This document shows, one piece after another, positions 44,201 through 52,326 of a DNA stretch of 64,000 bases (position 1 is the stretch's first letter; the number at the start of each line of letters is the position of its first letter). The DNA is from Chitinophaga varians (lineage in GTDB: Bacteria; Bacteroidota; Bacteroidia; Chitinophagales; Chitinophagaceae). The position numbers and the translations under genes were made by a program. The stretch spans positions 496,001 through 560,000 of the forward strand of contig NZ_JABAIA010000003.1 in NCBI RefSeq assembly GCF_012641275.1, given 5' to 3'. The notes beneath the pieces were generated by a model, which searched no databases, was not told the DNA's origin, and saw only the letters and a list, made by a program, of their open reading frames with translations.

Positions 44201-47200
44201 GTAAGCGTACCGTCCGCAAAACTAAAGTCGTAATTGGGCGCGGTCAGGGTGCCTTTGGTAATGCTAATAGGATAAATGCCTGCATCGCTGGAAACTGTAG
44301 CGCTGGTGCTGATTATCGGTGCGCCGCTGTAGGCGGAGCTGTTATCGCCGTTCTTAAAGCCGCTCATGGTATAGTCCAGCGAAGGATTGGCCTGTTGATA
44401 CGCCCTTGTTTTATTATTGGCGGTGGCGGTCAGCATGGCTTTGTTGATGCGGAACGTTTGAGTTACCTGTTGTGCGGGATTAAAATTGCCGTTACCGGTC
44501 TGGCTGGCAGTGATGGTCACGGTGCCCACGCCGGTAATTGTCGCGGTATTGCCGTTCAGCGTAACAGGTCCGTTGCCGGAATAGGTGACTGGCAGGCCGC
44601 TGCTGCTGGTGGCAGCCAGCGTAAAGGCCGCATCACCGTAGGTCATATCACTGATAGCAGGGAAGGTGATGGCTTGCTGCGCTACAGTTACAGTCAGCAG
44701 CCCACCTGATATCACTATGATGTAATTGGGTGAGGTTGGGATGGAATTAATGGTGATAGGGTAGCTACCTGGTAAGCTGTTCTGGCCGGCGGTGGTAGAC
44801 AGGCCGACAGTACCCGTTAACGCAGTAGCGTCTTCCCCGTTGACAAAACCGCTGTAAGAGTAGGTCAGTGCCGGATTAGGCTGGCCATATTCCCTTGATA
44901 GATTGTCGGCCTTCAGTTGAAGGGCCGCCTGTCCTACTGAGAAGATGTTCGTCACAGGTGACGCCGCATTGTGGTTGACGTCTCCTGCCTGTGTAGCCGT
45001 TACCGTTACCATGCCGGCGCCGGTGATGGTCAGTACATTGTTGCTGAGCGTGACTGGTCCGGCAGCGGTGTAGCTGACAGGCAGCCCGGCATCACTGGTG
45101 GCGTTGAGCGTGATAGGCGCATCGCCATAGGTTTTATTGGCCACTCCCGGGAAGGTAACAGTTTGCGGCAGTTGGTTGATGTAGAGCGTACCCGGAACAA
45201 AGCTGAAATCATAGTTGGCAGCGCTCAGGTTTCCCTGGGTAATGTTGATAGGGTAGGTGCCGGCATCGCTGGATACATCAGCGGTGATGGTCATGTTGGG
45301 CGTGCCGCTCACAACAGCCGTTGTTTCTCCGTTCACAAATCCGGTGATGGTATAGTCCGGCGCCGGATTGGCTTGCTGGTAGCTTCGGGTTTTATCATTG
45401 GCTGTTACCGTCAGCGCCGCTTTTTTTACGGTGAATGACTGTACCACTGGTGTGGCAGCGGTATGATTGATATCGCCGTTTTGTGTAGCCGTGACCGTTA
45501 CAGTGCCAATGCCGGTAAGCGTGATATTGTTACCATTCACAGTGGCTGGCCCTGAGACAGTATAGGTGATGTCAAGACCGCCGTCTGTTTGTTTGGTCAG
45601 TGTTACAGGGGTGCCGTATGTCACTTCAGCTGGTACCGTGAAATTGATGGTCTGCGCCGCCCTGGTGATCGTCAGTGTGCCGGGAACGCCTGTAAAAGAG
45701 TAGTTATCGGCGCTGATCAGCGTGGCGATCGTGGGATTGATGGTGTAGCTGCCCGGCGGGCTGCTGATGTCGGCAATGGTCATATATCCCGGGGTGCCAC
45801 GGACTACTGAGGCGTCTTCATTATATACAAAACCACTGTAGGTGCCCGTAAATGTTGGGTTTGCGGTACCGTATACCCGTGTTTTGGAATCTGCTGTAAG
45901 GGTAAGCACTTTTTTATTAACCGAAAACGGTATGGTCCTGCTTTTGGCGTCGTAGCCGTTGGTGGCAGATGCGGTGGCTGTGATCTGTGCAGTGCCGGCG
46001 CCTTTGATCACGATCTTACCGGCCACGATAGTAGCTACCGCAGGGTTGTCGGACGTAAAGGTGATAGTACCGCCGCCGTCAGTAGTGGCAGACGGCGTAA
46101 TATTGTTGTCGCCATAGGTAGCCGCAGGTATCGGATTAACCATCAGGTTCTGGCTCTGTGACTGGTATTCAAAGGCGCCTGCATCGATAGCGGTGTTCTT
46201 AACGCGTGTCTGGCCGGCCAGGTCAGTAGTGCCTACCTGCAACGGATATCCGAAGTTGTTGGTTTGCGGGTCGCCACGGTTGATAGCCTCGCTCGTTACT
46301 TTCAGGGTAAGATCACCACTGGCTAAATTGGTAAAATCTATATTGAGAATGAATTGTGAAAAGCTGTTATTGGTATAATAGGAAGAGCCGTTGATACTGT
46401 AGTAGTAATTGCTCAGGCCTCCTGCCTGTACTATATTCGAACCGGTGTTGCCGGTAATGATGCTGTTATAGGCATTCAGCTGACTGACGGGGTTTAACCT
46501 GATGCCATCGGAGAGATTGCCGGCAATAGTGACATTGGTGAGCGTAAGGGAGTTGTTTGTCACAATAGTTCCCTGGTTAACCGGCGCCCCATTGCCAAAG
46601 AAGCTGCTGTTGGTGACCGCTGCTGTTGTAGCCGCGGAGAACCAGGCGGCGCCGCCTGCGCCGGCGGCCTTATTGCCATAAAAGCGTGTATTCGCGATCG
46701 TTACATTCCCCGTAGCGTTGGCGAAAAAGCCCGCTCCATTTGGATTGCCAGGGGAGGAAATGCTTTGCCCGCCGGTAACGGTCACGCCGTCGAGGGTGAC
46801 ATCACCGCCGTTGCTGGTCACCACATGGTAACTGTTGTTGCCGTTAATATTAGCGGAAGTAAGTACAATGCCGTTGGTGGGCACATCGTTGTTATCGATG
46901 TCTCCGCTGAGGATTACAGGATTGGCGGCGATATTACGAGTGCCTGGCGAACCTTCTGTGCCATTAAACCCGCCATACACCGGTATATTGGGGATCAGTG
47001 CAAATGACTGGTTAGGATCGGTGGTACTGGGTTTATAAGTGCCTTTGGCCACCCATATCTGGCGAATGCCATTGGCCGGGATGGCTGCTGCGGCGAGTGC
47101 GTCACGCAACTCGGGAAGGGGAGAACTCCAGCTGCTGCCGTCTCCGGGAACAGCGGCCTGGTTGTTGACAAACAAAACACCGGCAAAACCGGCTTTTACA

Positions 47201-47955
47201 ACAGACAGGTTACAGGGTGGCGTCTTTATCAGGTCGAGCGCTGCGGGCACAGGTGACGCCATGGTATTGTCCATCGTCCAGTTGACTGTATTCAGTACCA
47301 ATGACTGAAGTGTGGCCAACGAACTGGCGGCAGCCACATTACAGTTGTAACGGCCGTTGACGGCAGTGACATTGGGAATGGTCAGGCCCGTTGGCTGCAT
47401 TGATTTGGAAGAACTGAATTCACATGGGTCCAGCGTGGTTTCCCAGGCGGAACGGTTGATATTAAGTCCCCCTATGATGAAGGGAGTGGAAGGGCTGCCG
47501 GTGAAGGCAAACAGCTGATCGCCAGCTAGCCCGAGGCTGATATATTCGCTACCGGCAGAGTTCCGGGTAGCATTGAGACCGGTCACTGTACCGATGGTAG
47601 CGGTAAGTTTGTATTTGCAACGGACCACCACCACCTGCCCGGCTTTGATAACTGCCCCGCCGGAATTCCATGCGATGATGCCATCAGTTTGCGCACCACC
47701 GGTGCTACAGGAAAGCGACTGAAAGTTGCTGCCCGTCCATCCAAGGTCTGTAAAGTAAATAGTGGTGTTCGCCGGGCAGTCACGTGATATCACAAACGAA
47801 AACGCATCGTCCTGTGTATTACCATCTGTGTCGTCGTCAAAGGTATTAACACCGGTAAAAAGCAGCTCACCGGGGTTGAACTGTGCCTGCGCAATGGGGA
47901 TTACACCGGTTAGGAATAGTATAAAGATTACTGTCCTGCGTAAAATTAACTTCAT
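41221..47955 (-). CDS. Giant MBG-repeat surface protein with type B T9SS sorting domain
   Basis: This is a 2244-residue secreted protein. A Sec signal (1-24) is followed by a beta-rich N-terminal domain (about 25-260), then a right-handed beta-helix-like region (about 260-600, with GGFNGTEGSPGTRN and repeating Asn-rich turns). The repeat array (about 600-2000) alternates nine Ig-like units (typical core YGDAPFTL) with eight MBG units (typical core NPxLTYSYxGFVNGD). Two further Ig/PKD-like domains (about 2000-2160) lead to a gliding-motility-associated type B sorting domain (about 2160-2244, NILTPNGDGINDVW). It should be exported by T9SS and act as a long stalk or adhesin. Tail-collar genes lie upstream and PorP/SprF overlaps downstream. 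Confidence 0.93.
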   Translation of the reverse strand: MKLILRRTVIFILFLTGVIPIAQAQFNPGELLFTGVNTFDDDTDGNTQDDAFSFVISRDCPANTTIYFTDLGWTGSNFQSLSCSTGGAQTDGIIAWNSGGAVIKAGQVVVVRCKYKLTATIGTVTGLNATRNSAGSEYISLGLAGDQLFAFTGSPSTPFIIGGLNINRSAWETTLDPCEFSSSKSMQPTGLTIPNVTAVNGRYNCNVAAASSLATLQSLVLNTVNWTMDNTMASPVPAALDLIKTPPCNLSVVKAGFAGVLFVNNQAAVPGDGSSWSSPLPELRDALAAAAIPANGIRQIWVAKGTYKPSTTDPNQSFALIPNIPVYGGFNGTEGSPGTRNIAANPVILSGDIDNNDVPTNGIVLTSANINGNNSYHVVTSNGGDVTLDGVTVTGGQSISSPGNPNGAGFFANATGNVTIANTRFYGNKAAGAGGAAWFSAATTAAVTNSSFFGNGAPVNQGTIVTNNSLTLTNVTIAGNLSDGIRLNPVSQLNAYNSIITGNTGSNIVQAGGLSNYYYSINGSSYYTNNSFSQFILNIDFTNLASGDLTLKVTSEAINRGDPQTNNFGYPLQVGTTDLAGQTRVKNTAIDAGAFEYQSQSQNLMVNPIPAATYGDNNITPSATTDGGGTITFTSDNPAVATIVAGKIVIKGAGTAQITATASATNGYDAKSRTIPFSVNKKVLTLTADSKTRVYGTANPTFTGTYSGFVYNEDASVVRGTPGYMTIADISSPPGSYTINPTIATLISADNYSFTGVPGTLTITRAAQTINFTVPAEVTYGTPVTLTKQTDGGLDITYTVSGPATVNGNNITLTGIGTVTVTATQNGDINHTAATPVVQSFTVKKAALTVTANDKTRSYQQANPAPDYTITGFVNGETTAVVSGTPNMTITADVSSDAGTYPINITQGNLSAANYDFSFVPGTLYINQLPQTVTFPGVANKTYGDAPITLNATSDAGLPVSYTAAGPVTLSNNVLTITGAGMVTVTATQAGDVNHNAASPVTNIFSVGQAALQLKADNLSREYGQPNPALTYSYSGFVNGEDATALTGTVGLSTTAGQNSLPGSYPITINSIPTSPNYIIVISGGLLTVTVAQQAITFPAISDMTYGDAAFTLAATSSSGLPVTYSGNGPVTLNGNTATITGVGTVTITASQTGNGNFNPAQQVTQTFRINKAMLTATANNKTRAYQQANPSLDYTMSGFKNGDNSSAYSGAPIISTSATVSSDAGIYPISITKGTLTAPNYDFSFADGTLTIAKASQTITFPALANKTYGDAPITLNAGSGAGLPVSYTVSGPASINGNTLSITGAGTVTVTAEQAGDVNYDAATPVPQSFSVAKAQLTVKADDKSREYGQNNPPLTYSYVGFVNGDDAAVIVGTINVSTTANILSQPGSYPLIVNMSISQPANYTVAATNGTLSITTAQQSITFPAISDKTYGDAAFALNATASSSLPVTYTVISGPATVSGNTVTLTGSGDVTIAADQAGNGNYNPAVRVTQTFRVNKAMLTVIANNKTKAYKQPNPSLDYTVAGFTGSDDASVISGLATTSTLADINSPTGTYPINVSLGTLGAANYDFRFTAGTLTVTPTGQQIDFTAITNKQYGDAPFTLTASSDAGLPVAFAVTAGPATVNGNTLTITGAGTVTVTATQSGDANYNAATPVSQSFTITKAPLQVKADDKQRAFGVANPVLTYTITGFVYSDNSSVVAGTPALSTTANATSTAGTYPVHITAGTLSAANYTFTLADGTLTVGPADQSISFPALSGKTYGDAAFTLNATASSTLPVSYTVVSGPAAINGNTVTLIGAGAVTIAADQAGNNEFKPAPQVTQTFNVAKAALTVTAKNDTRTYNGTAYTGGNGVDYTGFVNGDNAGRLTGTVTYSGTAQGATDAGLYVITPAGLNSNDYTLTYVNGDLTITKASQQISFTVPANKNQGDAPFTLSATASSGLPVSFSSDNTPVIAVNGNTATIGSAGTVVITASQAGNNNYEPAAAVSRTIVVTAYQPPVITAQGNTIFCQGGSVTLQSTVAPVYEWYRNNTLVPGAGSRTLTVTESGSYTVKAIYPDNSGLMSTAMTVTVNPLPAGDLQVNGNTTISKGERVTLIASGGTSYSWEPATGLSDATAAAPVARPAATTTYRVTIANAAGCSVSKEITINVKEDYKLEPNNILTPNGDGINDVWVVKNIDMYPQNEVKIFDRTGRLIYRQRGYTNNWKGTVNGQPLAEGTYYFIIDLGDNKPLFKGFITIVHEN
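41960..46160 (-). repeat. In-frame array of alternating Ig-like and MBG modules
   Basis: About 17 modules of roughly 80 residues (240 bp) lie head to tail. Similarity is highest between units two pairs apart: MBG units 2, 4 and 6 share YQQANPxxDYT-type sequence, and units 3 and 5 share REYGQxNPxLTYSY. The true repeat period is therefore about 960 bp, which points to growth by duplication of a two-pair block. The ends of the array are estimated. Confidence 0.85.
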
Positions 47956-48007
47956 AGAGGGGAAGCCTTAAGGATAAGGGATTTATCGTTGTGTTGTAGG
48001 TCATGGC

Positions 48008-48559
48008 TTAAGGGCGAGAAGGATATTGCCCGCCTGATAAGCAGATAATAAAATTGAGCGGAAGGTAAGGCTGCATGTTGTCGATAGATTGCCCGTTTCC
48101 TGCATTCTGCACCTGCATCGTTACTTTTAATGGCCCCATGCGGTTGGTGGCATGTTTGGAGGTGCTATACACCTGTTGCCCATTGGTGATCGCCATATAA
48201 TTGTTGTCAGGAGAGGAGAGTTGTCCGGGGTTTTCACCCAACACCGGTTGATAGACGTTGCCTGTTATCCTGTGTATATGTGAGGGCAACTGGTTGGCAG
48301 ATAATACCTCTCGTTCAGTGCCTAAAGTTTGTCCCAGTGTATAAGGGGGATTGCTTAGAGGGGCGCCCACATGTAAAGGCACCCTGCCACAAAGATTAGG
48401 AAGGGCAAAATTAGATGTGCCGTTGCCGCCGTAGGTGGTACCCAGTAAGGAAAACAATGTGGTGTTTTGTTGAATAGCTATTAATTGCCCCGCGCAGAAT
48501 GCCCAGCCCTGGGGCGCAAACAGGCCTCCAAATATTTTTATTTCTCCGATATAAGCCAT
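48008..48559 (-). CDS. Phage tail-collar domain protein (single domain)
   Basis: This 183-residue protein matches the tail-collar/microcystin-dependent-protein pattern. It opens with IGEIKIFGGLFAPQGWAFC and GQLIAIQQNTTLFSLLGTTYGGNG, then FALPNLCGRVPLHVG. The C-terminal half has the conserved LSANQLPSHIHRI motif, in which histidines could bind metal. It has no signal peptide. Its start is 26 bases after the stop of the double-domain collar gene and its stop is 52 bases before the giant repeat gene, all on one strand. Confidence 0.88.
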   Translation of the reverse strand: MAYIGEIKIFGGLFAPQGWAFCAGQLIAIQQNTTLFSLLGTTYGGNGTSNFALPNLCGRVPLHVGAPLSNPPYTLGQTLGTEREVLSANQLPSHIHRITGNVYQPVLGENPGQLSSPDNNYMAITNGQQVYSTSKHATNRMGPLKVTMQVQNAGNGQSIDNMQPYLPLNFIICLSGGQYPSRP

Positions 48560-48585
48560 AAGTGACAGATGTTATGAAGTAAATG

Positions 48586-49704
48586 TTAAGGCCGCGAAGG
48601 AAAGACTCCTTGTATCGCGGTGAAAAACGAGATGACCTTGTACGGCTGCATATTGTTAAGTGGGGGAGCGGGCGTGCCACTATTAATGGTGAAGGAGGCC
48701 GGCATATTCGCGCTCACCCCTGTTCCCGTCGTAGTGCTATAAAGATTAGCCGTCGCGGTGGTACCAGCGAAAGCGCCCACCGGATTGTGCGTGTCGTTGC
48801 TGGCGCCGGTGGGAAGGCTTAGTTTGTTTGCCTGGACAGTATGTGTATGAGATGGCAGATTGTCGGCGGTAAGGGTCACATCCTTGGTCCCATCGGGAAT
48901 GCCCTGTACACGAGGTGTTAAGCCTAGGCCCGCCCCCTGTCCAATGGCCACTCTGCCCCTCAGGTCAGGCAGTCCAAAGGTGGTAATGCCATTGCCTCCA
49001 TAGGTGGTACCTAAAAGAGAAAAAAGAGCTTGGTTTTGCTGGATAGACATCAACTGTCCCTGGCAGCGGACATAACCTCCGGGCGGGTCAGGAAATGCGG
49101 CCATCATTACCTCGCCCAAATACTGTGTTGTCCTTATGAAGGAACCAGTGCCCGGGTATATACCTTGCGTGGCGATCACATAGTTCATGCACAACGAAGG
49201 CATCATATTATTTACCGGCAGATTACCGGTGCTATTAGGATCAGTCATAAATGCGGCTCCCTGTGGAGTCGTCATGTCACTTACGTCCATAGCTACCATC
49301 TTTTCATCTGTATGATCGCTGTACCGCGGCGTGCCGGTGGCCGGCGCCGGATAAGCGTTGGCTGGAGAAGAGGTATTGGCGGTAGTACCGGTTTGCATCT
49401 GCACTTTAACATCAGCATCAATGCCATGGGTATGGTTGCTGATATGCGCTGCTGTCAATGGTTTGGTTTCGGTGCCGCCCCAGGCGCCCAATGGGTAAGG
49501 GCTGTCGGGACCTACTATCACCCGGCCTTGCAGGTTTGGCAACGCAAAAGTGGTTTGGCCGTCGCCACCATAGATAGTACCGATCAAACTAAATAAAGTT
49601 TCGTTTCCGCTGATGGAAAGCAGCTGTCCGTTGCAGAACTCAAATCCAACGGGGGCAAACTTGTAGGGCACCAGGAATATCTCTCCGATAAACGCCTCGT
49701 CCAT
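48586..49704 (-). CDS. Double phage tail-collar domain protein
   Basis: This 372-residue protein has two collar units in tandem. Unit one (about 1-185) includes NGQLLSISGNETLFSLIGTI and ALPNLQGRVIVG. Unit two (about 190-372) includes QGQLMSIQQNQALFSLLGTT and GLPDLRGRVAIG. Each is followed by a histidine motif (ISNHTHGI, LPSHTHTV). Each unit ends with a CMNYVIA or FFTAIQG-type strand. No signal peptide is present. It is the first gene of the operon, about 56 bases downstream of the predicted transcription start. No other phage structural gene is nearby, so this is not a prophage remnant in any obvious sense. Confidence 0.9.
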   Translation of the reverse strand: MDEAFIGEIFLVPYKFAPVGFEFCNGQLLSISGNETLFSLIGTIYGGDGQTTFALPNLQGRVIVGPDSPYPLGAWGGTETKPLTAAHISNHTHGIDADVKVQMQTGTTANTSSPANAYPAPATGTPRYSDHTDEKMVAMDVSDMTTPQGAAFMTDPNSTGNLPVNNMMPSLCMNYVIATQGIYPGTGSFIRTTQYLGEVMMAAFPDPPGGYVRCQGQLMSIQQNQALFSLLGTTYGGNGITTFGLPDLRGRVAIGQGAGLGLTPRVQGIPDGTKDVTLTADNLPSHTHTVQANKLSLPTGASNDTHNPVGAFAGTTATANLYSTTTGTGVSANMPASFTINSGTPAPPLNNMQPYKVISFFTAIQGVFPSRP

Positions 49705-49766
49705 GTGGTTGATATGATTTAGGTAAAGGGATACTTATACGTCTGTTCACGTTTGAAAAACCACTG

Positions 49767-49799
49767 CAAAAGTATCATATATTTTTATTATTTCACAAA
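49767..49799 (-). promoter_or_regulatory. Promoter of the tail-collar / MBG / PorP operon
   Basis: On the minus strand TTTG (49799-49796), a 21-base A/T-rich spacer and TACTTTTG (49774-49767) match the Bacteroidota consensus TTTG-N19-21-TAnnTTTG exactly. The predicted start site is near 49760, giving a leader of about 56 bases before the first collar gene. Confidence 0.75.
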
Positions 49800-49829
49800 A
49801 TGTATATCTTTACGCCGTCCCTATAACAT

Positions 49830-50678
49830 ATGAACAACAACCGCCGCGCCTTTCTGCGCAATACTTCTCTGGCTACAGGCTTACTGCTGCTGCAACAGCC
49901 GTTTCGGTCACTGGCCGCCGTTTCCGGCAATGCAACATACCTTCCGGGTAACAACCGTGAACTTCAGATATGGCATACCAATGATATGCACGGACAGGTG
50001 CCCGGTCTGCGCCCTTCCGGCGATCAGGGCATCCTGCTGGACGCGGGCGACTTCCTCCATGACGCCACTAACGCCAACGCACATAGGGAAACGATAGTTG
50101 CCATGAACCGCGCCGGCTACCACGCGGCTACTATCGGCAACCGTGAACTGGCAGGCGGACAGGCAGCCCTGGCCGCATTGCTGCCGCACATGCAATTCGC
50201 ATTGGTCAACTGTAATTACCAATTCACCGATAAAACACTGGCCCGTCAGGTACAGCCGTATAAAATCGTATATGCAGGATCGTTAAAAGTAGGCATCACC
50301 GGCGTAGGACCGGCATTACCGGCCGGTAGCGGCGTTACCGTCCTGCCTCCGGTACAGGCGGCCAACGATATGGCCGTTCGCCTTAAAAAAGAACACGGCT
50401 GTCACATCGTGATATGTCTTTCGCACCTCGGTTTCCAACAACAGGAAGGTACGCCGGACAATCGCAAAATGGCGGTCACCTCTACCCACATTGACTTTGT
50501 AATCGGCGGGCACCAGGAAAAGATCATCCGCACCACCATGGTGCTGCACAATATTAACCGGCATGAAGTATATCTCAGCCAGGCCGGCGCTAATGGAGCC
50601 ATGATCGGCTCTATGAAAATGCAGTTCGACGAAGCCCGCCAGCGATGCGGTATTGAACCGGGTTGTATCATGGCCTGA
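49830..50678 (+). CDS. Tat-exported metallophosphatase/5'-nucleotidase-like protein, catalytic dyad lost
   Basis: This 282-residue protein begins with a twin-arginine signal (NNRRAFLRN, Arg5-Arg6). The 5'-nucleotidase-type metallophosphatase core keeps most metal ligands: Asp52 and His54 in NDMHG, Asp74 in LDAGDF, Asn104, His199 in SHLG and His228 in GGHQ. The usual GNHEFD block reads GNRELA here, so the residues equivalent to the UshA dyad His117 and Asp120 are Arg105 and Ala108. The 5'-nucleotidase C-terminal substrate domain is absent. Reduced, altered or no phosphatase activity is inferred. A TATCTTTA box at 49805-49812 (7 of 8 to the -7 consensus) may be its promoter. Confidence 0.8.
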   Translation: MNNNRRAFLRNTSLATGLLLLQQPFRSLAAVSGNATYLPGNNRELQIWHTNDMHGQVPGLRPSGDQGILLDAGDFLHDATNANAHRETIVAMNRAGYHAATIGNRELAGGQAALAALLPHMQFALVNCNYQFTDKTLARQVQPYKIVYAGSLKVGITGVGPALPAGSGVTVLPPVQAANDMAVRLKKEHGCHIVICLSHLGFQQQEGTPDNRKMAVTSTHIDFVIGGHQEKIIRTTMVLHNINRHEVYLSQAGANGAMIGSMKMQFDEARQRCGIEPGCIMA

Positions 50679-50712
50679 AAAATGTGGTCATCGATCATCT
50701 GCTGTAAATGAT

Positions 50713-50720
50713 TACATTTG
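50713..50720 (+). promoter_or_regulatory. -7 element before the unknown gene at 50745
   Basis: TACATTTG matches TAnnTTTG exactly and lies 24 bases before the start codon. No TTG is seen at the proper upstream distance. Confidence 0.4.
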
Positions 50721-50744
50721 CCGGCATACGATTGATTTTAACCC

Positions 50745-51488
50745 ATGCAACAATATCAGGACCTCATCAGGCTGTTTCCCGCTTACGAAGATGTTTTTTA
50801 TGCCGATGTGAATCTGCACCGGCAACACTTTCTGCCGCTTGTTTCCATCAACCTACGCGCGATACGTCCCGATCGTGATGAATGGCTGCATATCGTGTCC
50901 GTCAAAGAATTTTATGACGGCAGGGTAGGCGAGTCAAAAGAACAATATCACACATCATTTACCCAACCGGATGTTATCGGTTTTAATGTGGTGGACGGTA
51001 AGTTTTGTTTTGAAGCCGACTGGCGTTATTTCAACGATTATTCCATTATTCAGCAGGAACAATACACGAACAATTTCCCGGAACAGGAAATTGAATACAA
51101 TATGAACGAGGCCATGTACCAGCTGAAGAAAGCCTATTTTCAGCAATACGGGCGGCTGTACGAGGGCGATTTTAACCGGCCCGGTTTACAGGTGAAGGAT
51201 ATCCGCCGGCTGGAACGCCTGCGTGCTTTAACGCCGGCGGACCTGCAGAAGGATATTGTGTCGGACTACCTGGCGGAACTGCACCAGGAACGCCCTGCGG
51301 GCATCTTTACGGCACTGGCGCCGGAGGAATTTGCAGGCGACTGGCCCTTTAATAATGACATGGGTCCTTCTTTTGAATACATCGGTACCATCGATGGCAG
51401 TGAATTCCAGCATATTGCTCCGGAAGGTATCAGCCTTTTTTACAGCCAGGCATTAAAAAAAGCCATGGTCACATTCGGCAGCACCTGA
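50745..51488 (+). CDS. Hypothetical protein
   Basis: I do not recognise this 247-residue protein. It has no signal peptide or membrane segment, is rich in Tyr, Phe, Glu and Asp, and seems alpha/beta. A Gln/Tyr-rich middle (SIIQQEQYTNNFPEQEIEYN) and a C-terminal block (DMGPSFEYIGTIDGSEF) stand out. The composition resembles cytoplasmic Bacteroidota proteins of the DUF1963/immunity type, but I cannot assign it. It lies between the metallophosphatase-like gene and the second sigma/FecR locus and has its own -7 box. Confidence 0.6.
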   Translation: MQQYQDLIRLFPAYEDVFYADVNLHRQHFLPLVSINLRAIRPDRDEWLHIVSVKEFYDGRVGESKEQYHTSFTQPDVIGFNVVDGKFCFEADWRYFNDYSIIQQEQYTNNFPEQEIEYNMNEAMYQLKKAYFQQYGRLYEGDFNRPGLQVKDIRRLERLRALTPADLQKDIVSDYLAELHQERPAGIFTALAPEEFAGDWPFNNDMGPSFEYIGTIDGSEFQHIAPEGISLFYSQALKKAMVTFGST

Positions 51489-51558
51489 TAAAAAAGGAAA
51501 CCGGACCACAGTTCCCTCACTTAATGAATTGTTAACATCCGCGTATGCGCAACAATTT

Positions 51559-51566
51559 TATTTTTG
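51559..51566 (+). promoter_or_regulatory. -7 element for the second ECF sigma gene
   Basis: TATTTTTG matches TAnnTTTG exactly, 17 bases before the ATG at 51583. It lies inside a longer open frame beginning at 51529 and supports the shorter start. A TTG is 27 bases upstream, slightly far for a -33 box. Confidence 0.45.
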
Positions 51567-51582
51567 TGCTACTATCTCGTCC

Positions 51583-52185
51583 ATGGAAGCATCAACAACA
51601 CATCATCCGGACCAGGAACACCTGTTTAGGGAGATCTACCTTGCTTATTGGGATACGCTCTACCGGATCGCCAACCGGAAGATCGGTTATGCCCAGGACG
51701 CGATGGACATCGTTCAGGACACTTTCACCTACGTATGGCAGCAGTTCCCCATGCTACAGCTGGAAACAGCCGGCGCCAAACCTTTCCTTATTACCTGTCT
51801 CTATTACCGCATATTCGGTTTCCTGCGTGCCAGGGGACTGAATGAAAAACACCTGCAACATTTTCAGACATACCTGGAAAATGAACTGCATACCGATCCT
51901 GTATACAGTGCGCAGGATGCCGCCGCTGAACTGGAAGCGGTGAACATCGCCATCATGGGCGCACTGGACCGCATGCCGGAACGGATGAAACAGATATTTG
52001 TCCTCAGCCGGTATGAAAATAAATCCATCGAAGAGATTGCCCATATATATGCCATTGCTCCCAAGACGGTGAAAAACCAGCTCAGCGAAGCCATGCGCCG
52101 CCTGAAAGACATGGCCGGTTCCTATCCCGCTACCGCGCTGCTCCCCGTTATACTGCTGCTTTTGGAAGATGGATGGGGTAGATGA
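51583..52185 (+). CDS. ECF-type RNA polymerase sigma-70 factor
   Basis: From the ATG at 51583 the protein has 200 residues. Region 2 (HLFREIYLAYWDTLYRIANR, then DAMDIVQDTFTYVW) and region 4 (MPERMKQIFVLSRYENKS, then EEIAHIYAIAPKTVKNQLSEAM) are both complete. The hydrophobic C-terminal tail matches the FecR-paired Bacteroidota group. It is followed by fecR and a TonB receptor with an STN domain, so a cell-surface signalling circuit is expected. Confidence 0.92.
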   Translation: MEASTTHHPDQEHLFREIYLAYWDTLYRIANRKIGYAQDAMDIVQDTFTYVWQQFPMLQLETAGAKPFLITCLYYRIFGFLRARGLNEKHLQHFQTYLENELHTDPVYSAQDAAAELEAVNIAIMGALDRMPERMKQIFVLSRYENKSIEEIAHIYAIAPKTVKNQLSEAMRRLKDMAGSYPATALLPVILLLLEDGWGR

Positions 52186-52326
52186 CCACCATTTGTCCCT
52201 CTGCCTTTTTTAGCTTTCCTGTTGGTCCCTATACCTCTTCTTTCCTTTTTCCGAAGATATTGTTGGTAACAATTTGTTAACCCGGGACACCCGGGACTTT
52301 TTCTGTTTGCTGCTCTAACTGTATGT

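Noticed and set aside
43942..44709. A 255-residue open frame antisense to the MBG array
   Set aside because: It is a shadow of the in-frame repeats, and its own repetition only mirrors them.
41960..46160. Regular repeats as a possible CRISPR array or noncoding satellite
   Set aside because: The units are about 240 bp, diverged, in frame and encode Ig/MBG protein modules.
48008..49704. Tail-collar genes as a prophage remnant
   Set aside because: No integrase, terminase, capsid, sheath, baseplate or lysis gene is nearby, and the genes share an operon with T9SS surface components.
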